Assembly (NCBI RefSeq): GCF_014203275.1
Contig: NZ_JACHIP010000001.1
Coordinates: 124,001-188,000, forward strand
DNA: 64,000 nt
Origin: Granulicella aggregans
Lineage (GTDB): Bacteria; Acidobacteriota; Terriglobia; Terriglobales; Acidobacteriaceae
Reading direction: 5' to 3'
This document shows, piece after piece, positions 1 to 8,978 of the stretch. The notes beneath the pieces were generated by a model. That model ran no database searches and was not told where the DNA came from. It saw nothing but the letters and a program-made list of their open reading frames with translations. The position numbers were made by a program, and so were the translations under genes. How positions within the stretch are numbered: position 1 is the stretch's first letter; each line of letters opens with the position of its first letter.

Positions 1-216
1 TTCGCACTAACGTCCCGCATCTGCCCCAGGTGCTTGCACTGCATGGTTCACCTCGCTCGCTAACAGGTATACCGCATCGACCGTGAGGGTCGCGAATCGG
101 TCTTGGTCTATGCGATACTGGCATCTACGGACGCGACTTTCGACCGACGCGAGCCAATCTGCACCGGCCAGGCCCAGTTCAGATTGAAGATGCTGGAGTC
201 GTTCCCGTCGGACCGA

Positions 217-303
217 GCCGGGATGGCGGAACAGGCAGACGCAGCGGACTCAAAATCCGCCGAGGGCAACCTCGTGGGGGTTCGACCCCCCCTCCCGGCA
301 CCA
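217..303 (+). tRNA. tRNA-Leu (anticodon CAA)
   Basis: An 87-nt class II tRNA with encoded CCA. The acceptor stem pairs GCCGGGA with TCCCGGC. The anticodon stem GCGGA/TCCGC encloses loop CTCAAAA, which gives anticodon CAA. There is a long variable arm (GAGGGCAACCTC) and a T loop TTCGACC. It is the integration target of the island: the 5' half is chromosomal, and the 3' half from about the anticodon onward was probably supplied by the element, because a second, diverged 3' half lies at 41,569-41,631. Confidence 0.97.
245..263 (+). repeat. attL core (anticodon arm of tRNA-Leu)
   Basis: The sequence cggactcaaaatccgccga covers the anticodon loop and the 3' side of the stem. It is identical to 41,569-41,587 in the same orientation. 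Tyrosine integrases commonly cross over in the anticodon arm, so this is the likely core. Similarity continues with mismatches through the tRNA 3' half and terminator. Confidence 0.85.
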
Positions 304-343
304 AGATAACATCCACGAAATGAATAGGTTGCGAAGACCAAAG

Positions 344-366
344 CCTCTCAGTCCGAGAGGTTTTTT
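344..366 (+). terminator. Rho-independent terminator after tRNA-Leu
   Basis: Inverted repeat CCTCTC/GAGAGG with a 5-nt loop, followed by six T. It lies 40 nt after the tRNA. A nearly identical terminator follows the partial tRNA copy at the right island end (41,667-41,690). Confidence 0.8.
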
Positions 367-381
367 CATGCTCAAAAAGCG

Positions 382-411
382 CTGGTGCCGGTTTTGGTGC
401 CGGTTTGTACC
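382..411 (+). repeat. Left 30-bp arm-type integrase site
   Basis: A 30-bp sequence made of two tandem tggtgccggtt-like units ending in tgtacc. It is perfectly repeated at 41,418-41,447 in the same orientation. It begins 119 bp from the left core, against 122 bp on the right. Matching spacing at both ends of the island is what integrase arm binding sites should look like. It also lies just upstream of the integrase start, so binding could regulate that gene (inference). Confidence 0.6.
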
Positions 412-446
412 TGTTTTGCTATCGTCGATTTGAGGAGGATAGATCG

Positions 447-1487
447 ATGCCAAGACGAAGGGTGGTTCGTAAAGAGCGCGGCGTATTCGAGAAAGTGCCT
501 GGCTCTGGTATCTGGTGGGTTCGCTACATCGTCGATGGTCGCGAGCACCGGGAAAAGGTCGGCAGGCAAGGCGACGCCGTCGACCTCTACCGGGTCCGGC
601 GCGCCGACGCTTTACGCGGCGCGAAGATGCCTGCGAACATGAAAAATAAGGGCGTGAAGTTTGAGGTGATCGGCAAGCATGCTCTTGAGTGGTACATCGA
701 ACACGGTCGCAAGGACGTCAAGAACTTCCGCATTCGGATGAACATCATCCTGAAAGACTTCGGAAATCGAGTTGCTGATGAGATCAAGCCATCGGAGATC
801 GACGATTGGCTGAAGAAGCACGATTGGTCCCCGGCGACGAAGAACCGCTACAAGAATGTCTTCGGGAAGACGTTCAAGATCGCATTCGCTGATGGCAAGG
901 TCTCAGGCAATCCGGCTCGCCTCGTAGAGCAGCGGCCAGAGAAGAATGCGCGACTACGCTTCCTGTCTGCCGAGGAGGAAGCGAAGATCCGGGAAGCCAT
1001 CAGCATCCGCTGCCCTCGGCATATGCCCGAGTTCGATATTGCCCTGAACACGGGAATGCGAAAGAGCGAGCAGTACAGTTTAGAGTGGAACCAGATCTCC
1101 TTCCGGCGCAAGCGCATCCTGCTCGATGAGACGAAGAACGGGAGCAGCCGTGAGATCCCGATGAACAAAACTTGCGTGAAGGCGTTTGAAGAACTGCACG
1201 CAGATCGCCCACATGAGGGACGGATCTTTCAATCGAAGTACGGTCGAGATCTGAACGACTCGCGTGCTTGGTTCGATCGGGTGGTCGAGGATTCCAAGGT
1301 ATCGAGGCTTACTTGGCATGCATTGCGACACACATTCATCAGCCGACTGATCATGGCAGGAGTCGATCTGAGAACTGCTCAGGAACTCGCGGGTCACAAG
1401 ACAATTTCGATGACTGTTCGATACGCGCACCTCGCACCCGAGCACAACCAGGCCGCAATCGAGAAGCTGGATCCCAGGATTGGATGA
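447..1487 (+). CDS. Tyrosine integrase of the island
   Basis: A 346-residue site-specific tyrosine recombinase that would insert and excise the island at tRNA-Leu. The catalytic set is visible: R205 in the TGMRKSE motif, a likely K230, H291 and R294 in HALRH, H317 in LAGHK, and nucleophile Y326 in VRYAHL. Residues 1-60 form an Arg/Lys-rich arm-binding domain and about 75-155 a SAM-like core-binding domain. ATG 447 was chosen because AGGAGG lies 9 nt upstream; an in-frame codon at 405 would put the start within the 30-bp arm repeat. It sits about 180 bp inside the left core, the usual position. No damage is seen, so it is probably active. Confidence 0.95.
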   Translation: MPRRRVVRKERGVFEKVPGSGIWWVRYIVDGREHREKVGRQGDAVDLYRVRRADALRGAKMPANMKNKGVKFEVIGKHALEWYIEHGRKDVKNFRIRMNIILKDFGNRVADEIKPSEIDDWLKKHDWSPATKNRYKNVFGKTFKIAFADGKVSGNPARLVEQRPEKNARLRFLSAEEEAKIREAISIRCPRHMPEFDIALNTGMRKSEQYSLEWNQISFRRKRILLDETKNGSSREIPMNKTCVKAFEELHADRPHEGRIFQSKYGRDLNDSRAWFDRVVEDSKVSRLTWHALRHTFISRLIMAGVDLRTAQELAGHKTISMTVRYAHLAPEHNQAAIEKLDPRIG

Positions 1488-1520
1488 TGGGCTCTGCTGG
1501 AGCGACCCGGCCATAAAGGG

Positions 1521-2294
1521 TCAACGGCGGTCGATTGCGCGCCTCAGCCTTGCAGCTTCGCTCTCCGATCCAGCCTTTTGCAGCGAGTAGATAGCATCCC
1601 ATACGAGCCGCTCAAGAAGTTCGATCCTCTTGTCTCGCTCCGCCACCGCCGCATCAGAACCGCACCACTGACGGATGATCGCCCACGAAGCACGGTATTG
1701 GTTGAGTAATGGCACCAGATACTCATTTCCAGGGCGAGCAACATCTACTGACCAGTTGCGCTCTGTGGTCTCAATACTGATCAAGACTGGGGCAGGTTCG
1801 GTCCGGCAGAAGCTGCGCGCGAGTTCTTCCGCCTGATCCTGCGGGAGTCGCAGAGAGCCATCACGACTTTGGAACGCGGGAGACCGAAGCGCGTACTCTG
1901 AGAGGCCGCTGCGTGTGCGGAGACGATTGAGAGGGGCTAAGGTCGTCCGAAGAACCCCGTGATCGTAGCTGAGCTCATCCTGCACGCTTTCGAACACCTG
2001 TTGAAGGGCCTCGCATATAGGAAAATTGCCATCGTATCCGTGTTCTAAGTTGTATTCGCGTAGCTCTGCGAGCTCCTTTTCTTCTCGGAGGAAGCCCTTC
2101 TGTTCACTCCATGGCGCAATGATCTGGGCGGTTGTGACGTAATCGACGAGACCTGGATGAGTGTCGATCCATTTAGCCTTCCACCGATTGCCCCTGACAT
2201 GGGCAATCAGCTTAATTCGGGCAAGAGGGCATCCCAAAACCCGCTTCTCGCGAAAAGCATAGTCAATACCGGCCTTGAGTTCTGATCTGAGCAT
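1521..2294 (-). CDS. Hypothetical protein, 257 residues
   Basis: I do not recognise this protein. It is soluble, with no signal peptide or membrane segment. The N-terminal third is basic and includes KRVLGCPLARIKLIAHVRG; the middle contains an acidic EEKELAELREYNLEHG stretch; the C-terminal 60 residues are charged and helical (ERDKRIELLERLVWDAIYSL), probably a coiled coil. It converges on the integrase gene with a 33-bp gap. ATG 2294 was preferred to a TTG one codon upstream. A role in island maintenance is possible, but nothing in the sequence proves it. Confidence 0.6.
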   Translation of the reverse strand: MLRSELKAGIDYAFREKRVLGCPLARIKLIAHVRGNRWKAKWIDTHPGLVDYVTTAQIIAPWSEQKGFLREEKELAELREYNLEHGYDGNFPICEALQQVFESVQDELSYDHGVLRTTLAPLNRLRTRSGLSEYALRSPAFQSRDGSLRLPQDQAEELARSFCRTEPAPVLISIETTERNWSVDVARPGNEYLVPLLNQYRASWAIIRQWCGSDAAVAERDKRIELLERLVWDAIYSLQKAGSESEAARLRRAIDRR

Positions 2295-2448
2295 CAATTA
2301 TCTATACGTTTGTCTTTCGAAGACGATGACTCCGTCTGCAATGGATCGAGATAGCTCCCGGTCATTCGTGGAGGTGGTCCCCAGTCCAGCAGTTCGTCGA
2401 TCTCCGCGCCGGTCGCCCGATCGAATTCCCAGTCATGATGGGAAGGAG

Positions 2449-3600
2449 AAGCGTTCTGTCAGCTTCAACCCTGCAGAGTTCCGGCAGTTCGACCACGGCT
2501 ACGCCGTCACCTCGCACAGCTCCCAGGGACTCACGGCAGACCGCGTGATAGCCAACATCGACACCGATTCTTCGCGCAGCCTCATCAACAACCGCCTCGC
2601 TTATGTCGCCATCTCACGCGCCTCCCAGGACGCGAGGATTTACACGAACGACGCTGAAACGTTGGGTGCGCGGCTCGCTACGGATGTAACCAAGACGGCC
2701 GCGCTCGACTTCACAACCAAGGTTGAAAAGGCCGAAGTCGTACAGCCCCCCAAAGCTCCAAAGGTCGTCCAGGTCCACGAGTACAACAATGCCCACTCAC
2801 GGCTCGCCGCCGTTGCCAGCGAGTACGTCAGCCGTCCAGAGCGTAGCGTGATCGTCGCTCCCGATCGCACGGAACGCGACGAGCTGACGCAGCTCATCCG
2901 TGCCGACCTCTACGCGGAGGGCAAACTCGGCCGGGACGCGCAGGCTGTCCCGGTTCTAGTGGAGAAAGACACCGGCAGCAAAATGCGCGTGGAGAGCTAC
3001 GAACCCGGAGACAAGATCCACTACAAGACCGGCAGCCCCAGCCTTCATGGCATTCCCCACGACAGTGAGGCCACGGTCGTATCCACGAAGCCGCGCGGCA
3101 ACGTCCTTTCGGTTCAACTCGACGCCACGCGTGAAGAAGTCTCCTACAACCCGGCGCAGCTCCGCACGCAAACACGCGAGAGCCGGACTTACCAAGAGGA
3201 AACCCGCGAAATCGCACAAGGTGAGCGCATTCGCTTTACCAGCTATGACAAGGAGATCGGCATCCAATCCGGTGACCTCGGCACCGTAACCCGCATCGGT
3301 CAGGACCACTCCATGACAGTGAAGCTCGATTCCGGCAAGACCGCAGAGGTTTCTTCAGAGAAGTCCCGGAACATCGACTACGGCTACGCCGTCGATGGCC
3401 TGAAGAACCTCCGCGCGGAACGCGTGATCGCAACAGGCGATGGCCTTTCGCAACAGACTTTCCAGTGCGTTTCTCCGAAAACGGATCTCGCTTTGTACAC
3501 CAACCAGCCGCAGCACGCTTTCTCTGCTTCGAAAGAAATTGCGGCGCCTGAACTTGCACAGCCTGTCCGACAGCAGCACGATTTCGGCATTGGCTTCTAA
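2449..3600 (+). pseudogene. 5'-truncated MobF relaxase/helicase (TraI/TrwC C-terminal part)
   Basis: The open frame runs from 2275, but recognisable sequence begins near 2449. HGYAVTSHSSQGLTADRV and RLAYVAISRASQDARIYT are the last SF1 helicase motifs (V and VI) of conjugative relaxases of the TraI/TrwC family. They are followed by a repeat of the fold in which FRQFDHGYAV is echoed by SRNIDYGYAVDGLKN. The catalytic relaxase domain and Walker A are missing. The first ~58 codons, overlapping the upstream minus-strand gene, look unrelated. This is a relic of conjugative or mobilisation machinery, not a functional relaxase. Confidence 0.75.
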
Positions 3601-3617
3601 CCATCGCATCGTCAAAC

Positions 3618-3900
3618 ATGAAAGAGAGGTTGCATGTACCGCTCTTCCGGCCCAGTTCTATCGCCATCGCTACTCTGCTACTTGTCCCGCCCGCAACATA
3701 CGGCCAGAACGCGCAATGGCAACGAGATCAACAGACTGAGAGCAAAGTAAGCACAAGCTGTCGCCGCCGCAAATTCGCCAGATCAAAGCTTTGTGGGCGG
3801 GCCGGAAGGAACCAAGGTCGATCTTGCGAAGTCGTTCGGGGTGTCCATCTCGACAATCGACAGGATCGTCAGACCAAAAAGCCTGGAGGACCACAGATAA
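3618..3900 (+). pseudogene. Frameshifted small gene with Hin-like HTH tail
   Basis: The first frame, from ATG 3618, begins with a signal-like segment (PSSIAIATLLLVPPATYG). From 3749 to 3900, two other frames together spell KLSPPQIRQIKALWA, then GPEGTKVDLAKSFGVSIST, then IDRIVRPKSLEDH. This is a helix-turn-helix of the kind at the C-terminus of serine recombinases, broken by one frame change near 3800. I read it as a recombinase tail fragment next to a short unrelated reading frame. It lies directly after the relaxase relic. Confidence 0.4.
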
Positions 3901-3935
3901 ACATCTCTGCCAACCGATGAATCGCATTGATAGGC

Positions 3936-5882
3936 CTAGAGATCTTCAAATTTTCGAGTTGGGTAGACTAGTTCCCAGGAAGGCAAACCACCAGTTTTGA
4001 GCGTGATCCTAAACCGTTCCGGCGCCTGGGCGGGCCGCTCTGAGAGTGCAATTTCCGTAAGGTCTATCTCTTTGGGGAAGCGGGTTCGGAAGCAGTAGGC
4101 GAAGAATTCTTCGACAAAACAACTGACACGATCAAGCATATGGGTAACGAATTCAATCGTTGGCTGCCCATCGATCAGGGGTTGATGGGCCACCACGCGC
4201 TGGCCGTCCAAAGGTTCGTAACCAACACGCGGCAATGTCCAGCCATTGTGGTCTAGATCGTTGCGGGCCTTTATCAAACGCTGTGACCAATGATTGCGGG
4301 TCGCCTCCATGTAAGCCGCAAGCACTGGATCGGTAGCGCGCATGGCTGCAAGGCCTTTTTGATAGGGATTCTCTTTCTGAAACATGAATCCGATATCTTT
4401 ACCGGCACTGGTGCCGACTTTCTGGCCTCCCTCCTTCAAGGCTTTGGCGGCGTCATAAAGAAACGCGTTCACTTCGCGGCGAAAACCTCGATAGAAATCC
4501 CCTACCACTTCAACGGTCCCGTCTTTGACCTTAACCGCCGCTCCTGACGCTACAGCTTCAGAGTGGCTTCGCCACGATTCTTCAATCTCTTTAGCTGCCG
4601 TACGCGCGGCCATGAGCGGGGTGAGTGCCTGATCAAGAAGCGCGTCGAACTGCTGGCGCTCTTTGAGATCGCGGAATGCAGTATCCCGTAGCTGCAAGAG
4701 GCCCATGAAAATACGCGCCATGAATGGTGTTCTGGTGCCTTCGTCAGCCATCTTTTCCATGACGAATTTAGACTCTTCCCGCCGAACGATCATGTTGGAT
4801 TGGTTGCGTAGCCGCGTCATCATCAAAGCAAAATCGGCAGGCGTGATTGGCAAAACATAGGACTCCTGCGACTGTGGGCCGCTTCGGATCGTTCCGCCTT
4901 TTTTCAAGGCGTCTTTGCCAAGGAAGATCATCAGCCCTTCGAGGGGCAGTTTTCCTTTGAGGAGAATAACGCCGCCATCCTGCCACGGTAGGTAATTGAG
5001 CGTGGCAAGCAGCTCCTTGGGTTTTGCTGATTCCACCAGGTATGGCCGGGGCAACATCAACCGCCCCACGTAGTGTTCAGGAGGGACAGGTCGAATATCG
5101 CCGCTGATGTTGTACTGATAACCAGGAAGGGTGATCGCCGTCTGACAAACACCGTTCATCAGCTCTTGCCATCCGTCGACCCGCACACCGGGATAGTAGA
5201 AAACGGTATAGGCCGAGATGAACGAGATGATCTTGTTGAATGTTCCATCCTTGCTGGGCATCATCGTCGGAATGGTGTAACAGGCCGGTGAGTAACTGTC
5301 TTTTGCGCCTTTGGCAGGCGAAAACATGCCGCCCAACTCTGACCGTCCCGCGAATTGGCAGGCATACGAAATGACCGCAATAGCCGATACGGCCACCATC
5401 TCGATCCAATCCGAATGCTCTAGACCCTCGTTCAAACACCGGAATTCATCAGCAAGAACGTCGATAGACACGCCCGCGCGGCGAGCATAGATAACGGTCA
5501 TTGTCATCTGAGCAATAGGCGTCTTGTCGTCTTTTGGCAGCTCGGCTCTCTGAAGCCGCTTCACCGCAAGGCAACGGGCATGTGCGGATCGCAGCTCGTT
5601 CAAATCCAGGTCTTCAATCAGATCGATGACCGCGCAAGCGTTATCTGCCGGTATGTTTTCACCGGTAGCAACCCCGCTTCTTGCTGCATGAACCACGCAA
5701 GCAAAGTGATCTGAGACGCTGCCAGCGGAATCTATGAGCTTTCCGGGAGAGCAGGAAAAAGGGAATTTGATGAACTCGGCAACACCGCTATTGAGCGTGG
5801 CCCCTACGTCTGCCGTCGCTGCCTGATGAACCGCTTTGCCAATCTCACGAAGACGGTCAGCTCTCGAATTCGCACCGCTCAT
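3936..5882 (-). CDS. Large protein with C-terminal HEPN-like motif
   Basis: A 648-residue protein of a family I cannot name. Near the C-terminus, residues 540-545 read RNDLDH within KARNDLDHNGW, which matches the Rx4-6H signature (polar residue after Arg) of HEPN RNases. A helical tail with FVTHMLDRVSCFVEEFFAY follows, as expected of a HEPN helical bundle. The N-terminal 500 residues are mixed and include two weakly hydrophobic stretches (VSAIAVISYACQFAG, FISAYTVFYY). It lies 30 bp downstream of a DUF2971 gene and a serine recombinase, all on the minus strand, probably one operon. HEPN and DUF2971 proteins both recur in phage-defence loci, so I infer an RNA-cleaving abortive-infection effector. 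The HEPN call rests on the motif alone. Confidence 0.6.
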   Translation of the reverse strand: MSGANSRADRLREIGKAVHQAATADVGATLNSGVAEFIKFPFSCSPGKLIDSAGSVSDHFACVVHAARSGVATGENIPADNACAVIDLIEDLDLNELRSAHARCLAVKRLQRAELPKDDKTPIAQMTMTVIYARRAGVSIDVLADEFRCLNEGLEHSDWIEMVAVSAIAVISYACQFAGRSELGGMFSPAKGAKDSYSPACYTIPTMMPSKDGTFNKIISFISAYTVFYYPGVRVDGWQELMNGVCQTAITLPGYQYNISGDIRPVPPEHYVGRLMLPRPYLVESAKPKELLATLNYLPWQDGGVILLKGKLPLEGLMIFLGKDALKKGGTIRSGPQSQESYVLPITPADFALMMTRLRNQSNMIVRREESKFVMEKMADEGTRTPFMARIFMGLLQLRDTAFRDLKERQQFDALLDQALTPLMAARTAAKEIEESWRSHSEAVASGAAVKVKDGTVEVVGDFYRGFRREVNAFLYDAAKALKEGGQKVGTSAGKDIGFMFQKENPYQKGLAAMRATDPVLAAYMEATRNHWSQRLIKARNDLDHNGWTLPRVGYEPLDGQRVVAHQPLIDGQPTIEFVTHMLDRVSCFVEEFFAYCFRTRFPKEIDLTEIALSERPAQAPERFRITLKTGGLPSWELVYPTRKFEDL

Positions 5883-5912
5883 AATTCAACCCATCTCTAC
5901 GCGTCGCCCCGA

Positions 5913-6656
5913 TTATATTGAGGGATCATCTAAAAGTGTGGATCGGATGACAGGAGCTGTGATGCCCAGGCCCGCACGGTCGACGATGTATTTAACGGTG
6001 TCGGTATAAAAAAGGGGAGCCTGGGGAGCAATGTGAATGTTCACGATCAGAGCGTTCATATCGCAGGGAACCGATGTCCCGATGCCCGGTGTTGGCAACA
6101 GGATTGTTGCCCGCAATTCCTGCTCGTGAGCGAATGAATTTCGCTTGATGAAAAGACCGTAATGGCGATGGCCTTTCTCGATCTCGTCTTTTTCAAAATC
6201 CATGTACCGAACCCGATCCACAATGATGCCGTCTGCGGTCAACAAGCCTCTCAGCCTATCTTTAGTGGACTCGATAGCAATTCCACTGCCCGTAGTTGCG
6301 TAGAGCCGCCACATGGCTTCCGACTCGCTCTCGTTTATATGCCAGCAATTCAGGCCAAACTTTCGGTTCACTTCCTGATTGACCTTCGTGAAATCCAGCT
6401 TTTGCCGAGCATCTTCAACGATGGCGTCGAGTGTAGCCGGATCACCTCGAAAATTCGGTTGAGCCAGTATCGTGTCGCAGGTATTTCTCAACTGATTGAT
6501 ATAGGAAGCGTTTATCCCATCCATCGCTGCGATATGGCTGCGCGGCAACCAGCCTTCATAGGGGTCTGTCATCTGGGTCGTGCAGGCGAAGTACAGTGAT
6601 TGGGTCGCAAGCATGTGGGTGAATTTAGCTAGGTCCATATAGCGCCAGATTTTCAC
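5913..6656 (-). CDS. DUF2971-family protein
   Basis: A 247-residue protein with the hallmarks of DUF2971: an N-terminal IWRYMDLAKFTHMLATQSLYF segment followed by MTDPYEG, and a central NCWHINESESEAMWRLYA with TGSGIAIES. The biochemical role of the family is unknown, but it recurs in accessory and defence neighbourhoods. The GTG start at 6656 is supported by a strong GGAGGTGATC Shine-Dalgarno that overlaps the end of the upstream recombinase gene, so translation is probably coupled. The HEPN-motif gene follows after 30 bp. Confidence 0.75.
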   Translation of the reverse strand: MKIWRYMDLAKFTHMLATQSLYFACTTQMTDPYEGWLPRSHIAAMDGINASYINQLRNTCDTILAQPNFRGDPATLDAIVEDARQKLDFTKVNQEVNRKFGLNCWHINESESEAMWRLYATTGSGIAIESTKDRLRGLLTADGIIVDRVRYMDFEKDEIEKGHRHYGLFIKRNSFAHEQELRATILLPTPGIGTSVPCDMNALIVNIHIAPQAPLFYTDTVKYIVDRAGLGITAPVIRSTLLDDPSI

Positions 6657-6659
6657 TGA

Positions 6660-7388
6660 TCACCTCCGTTTTTTTTCTTCGATCTTGGCTTCTTCGCCGC
6701 TCACCTTCGTTCGGTAGCGGTGCAGAGTCATCCGTGAAATCCCAAACTCTCGCGCAAGTGTTGAGGGTTTTTCTCCGAGCTCCAACCTCTGCACGAGCGA
6801 GGCGACTATCTCCGCACCCAACGTTCTCGGCCTGCCCTTGTACACACCCCGTTTCTTCGCCAGCTCAATTCCCTCTCGCTGGCGTTCACGGATCAACTGC
6901 CTCTCGAACTCTGCAATGGCTCCCATCACGCTCAGAAGCAGATTCGCCATCGGCGAGTCCTCGCCGGTAAAGATGAGATTTTCCTTCCGGAACTCGACGC
7001 GTATGCCGCGCTCGGTCAGGCCAAACACCAGCTTGCGAAGATCGTCCAGGTTGCGGCCGAGTCGATCCATCGAGTGACACACCACTGTGTCTCCCTCACG
7101 GACGAACGAAAGCATCGCCGTCAGCTGAGGACGCTTTACGTCTTTTCCTGAAACGTGATCCACGAAACGGCGGTCCACCCTCACGCCTTCGAGCTGCCGA
7201 TCCTCGCGTTGATCGAGTGTGCTTACGCGGATGTACCCCACGCACTGCCCCTTGGCGGGCCGAACCGATTTCAAGGCTTTGGTCGGCTGCGCGGATCGAG
7301 CAGGTTTCGGAGCCTTCGTCGGCTTCGTCCGATTCACGCTCCTTTTTGTAACAGTAAGCTCTTTGACCCGCGCCATTCGTCGTATCAT
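6660..7388 (-). CDS. Serine recombinase, resolvase/invertase type
   Basis: About 242 residues. A basic, Lys/Pro/Thr-rich N-terminal extension of about 45 residues precedes a standard resolvase domain: VGYIRVSTLDQ with the nucleophilic serine, DRLGRN, MGAIAEFERQLIRERQREG. The C-terminal HTH reads EKPSTLAREFGISRMTLHRYR. The Ala/Lys/Pro extension is unusual for Tn3-type resolvases. It is first in a minus-strand set with the DUF2971 and HEPN-motif genes, whose start signals begin inside its 3' end. It may have carried the pair as a small mobile unit or drive phase variation; no flanking inverted repeats were identified. ATG 7376 is an alternative start. Confidence 0.85.
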   Translation of the reverse strand: MIRRMARVKELTVTKRSVNRTKPTKAPKPARSAQPTKALKSVRPAKGQCVGYIRVSTLDQREDRQLEGVRVDRRFVDHVSGKDVKRPQLTAMLSFVREGDTVVCHSMDRLGRNLDDLRKLVFGLTERGIRVEFRKENLIFTGEDSPMANLLLSVMGAIAEFERQLIRERQREGIELAKKRGVYKGRPRTLGAEIVASLVQRLELGEKPSTLAREFGISRMTLHRYRTKVSGEEAKIEEKKRR

Positions 7389-7679
7389 AAAGGAGATTCT
7401 CACCTTTCCGATACGGGTGTGACCTTCAATGATTGGTGGCGGTTGTTCTTCAGCGCTATTTGGCGGCCCACGGGTGTCCTGGGACTCCGCTGAGTTGCGG
7501 TACGAGTCGAACTCGGATCTCGCCTCAACGAGTGACTGGGCCTGTTCTCAACAATTGTGAGCTCCGCTCCGGCTACTGCTATAAGTCTCTTTACACCCAA
7601 AGATAATATGGATCAGTAAGATACCGTTGTTGCAGAGTGCGGGAGATGGGAAGGTAGCGTCATCTAACGGAGTGATGCC

Positions 7680-8120
7680 ATGCGAATGTTGATAGCTTTT
7701 GTAATTCTTGCCACGACTTCGCTGCCTCTTACAGCACAGAGCGATCCAGTCCGGGAGGTCATGGCCGTCCGAGCAGGGATCGGCCCCGCCATGCGCGCAA
7801 AGGATCCAGCAGCACTTGAAAAAATCTGGTCTCCTCAGATGAAGGTCAACAGTCCGGGTAATACGATCATGGATCGGACCACCGTCCTGAAGCTTTTGGG
7901 GCAGGGCAACATAAAGTACAGCGCCTTCAAGGACATAATTGAATCGAGCTCCGTATTTGGGGGTGTGGTGATCCTGATGGGGCATGAGGAGTTGACGGAA
8001 GCCGTTGGTCCGGATGCGGGCAAGCCGAAGATTCGGCGCTACACCGATGTCTGGCAGCGCAACCAGGAAAGGGCCTGGATGCTGATCGCGCGGCAAGCCA
8101 CGTATATCGCAGCGCCGTAG
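7680..8120 (+). CDS. Exported SnoaL/DUF4440-like protein
   Basis: A 146-residue protein with an N-terminal signal peptide (MRMLIAFVILATTSLPLTAQ). The rest fits the NTF2/SnoaL-like cone fold: an initial helix REVMAVRAGIGPAMRAKD, a conserved-looking EKIWSPQMKVNSPG, and strands ending in RRYTDVWQRNQERAWMLIARQATY. These small domains are often ligand-binding or ketosteroid-isomerase-like and are common in Acidobacteriota exported proteomes. A substrate cannot be predicted. It faces a second gene of the same class (8,234-8,689). Confidence 0.7.
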   Translation: MRMLIAFVILATTSLPLTAQSDPVREVMAVRAGIGPAMRAKDPAALEKIWSPQMKVNSPGNTIMDRTTVLKLLGQGNIKYSAFKDIIESSSVFGGVVILMGHEELTEAVGPDAGKPKIRRYTDVWQRNQERAWMLIARQATYIAAP

Positions 8121-8233
8121 AAGTAGAGCGCCGCTGCTGTTTCAGCCCGGTAGGCGCTTCATGTCTCTATACCTACCGCCGCGCTCAGGTCCTTGTATGA
8201 CAGATCCTGACGGGTGAAGCGGCACTTTTCTGG

Positions 8234-8689
8234 CTATGGCTTGTCCACAACAATCTCTGTAGTCATCACCATGAGCCACTTCCCATCGCGACGGAGGAAG
8301 GCATCGGCATTGATCGTGTTCGCGAGTTCTTTTTCTCCGCCGCACGTGAGGTCGCGGTGAATCTTATAAAGAAGTACCGCAGACTCTGCCGAGGTGCGAC
8401 GCATTTCAAAGTCTTTCAGAGTGTACGTGCCCAGTTCGCAGTGTCCCAAGCCGTTGAGCGTAACGGCCCGCGAGCGGTAGCCACCGGGACCTGCAAAGAT
8501 GAACTCTGGCGCAAGAAATGACGACAGGGCTGTCTTGTCCTGCTTTTGCCACGCAAGCATGAAGTCATCTGCAATGACTTGTAGTCCCTTCTGAAGGGCC
8601 GCATCATCGGCAGGCACTTGTGCGTGGGAGATAGGAACCAATGCGAAACTGAGAACAGCTGCTGTGAACACTCGTGAAATGGACGCCAT
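8234..8689 (-). CDS. Exported DUF4440-like protein
   Basis: A 151-residue protein with signal peptide MASISRVFTAAVLSFALVPI ending near SHAQ. The NTF2-like domain follows: ADDFMLAWQKQDKTALSSFL, then EFIFAGPGGYRSR, then strands ending FLRRDGKWLMVMTTEIVV. ATG 8689 was chosen because AAGGCGG lies 4 nt upstream, over an in-frame GTG at 8722. It converges on the other SnoaL-like gene with a 113-bp gap. The shared fold suggests an old duplication or paired cargo, but the sequences are distant. Function is unknown. Confidence 0.7.
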   Translation of the reverse strand: MASISRVFTAAVLSFALVPISHAQVPADDAALQKGLQVIADDFMLAWQKQDKTALSSFLAPEFIFAGPGGYRSRAVTLNGLGHCELGTYTLKDFEMRRTSAESAVLLYKIHRDLTCGGEKELANTINADAFLRRDGKWLMVMTTEIVVDKP

Positions 8690-8978
8690 GGAACCGCCTT
8701 GTTTCTGCAGAGTTGACTTCACGGTAGTATAGCGGCGAATGAAACCGCGTCCTGAGAACTGTGCGAATAAGAAAAAGCTCTAGATTTATTCCAATCGGGG
8801 GCCGTACATATCCCGTCAAACGTCAAGCGTATAAACCGGGATTGGCTCATCAAACCAACTACGGTCACGATAAAAATTGCTAATTTGCGATTCAGCCGAG
8901 TATGTCCTCGGTTTACGCTACATCGCCAGAGCACTCCCCGAGCACTCAAGCGAACCGGGCTAAGGGCCTTCCAAACAT

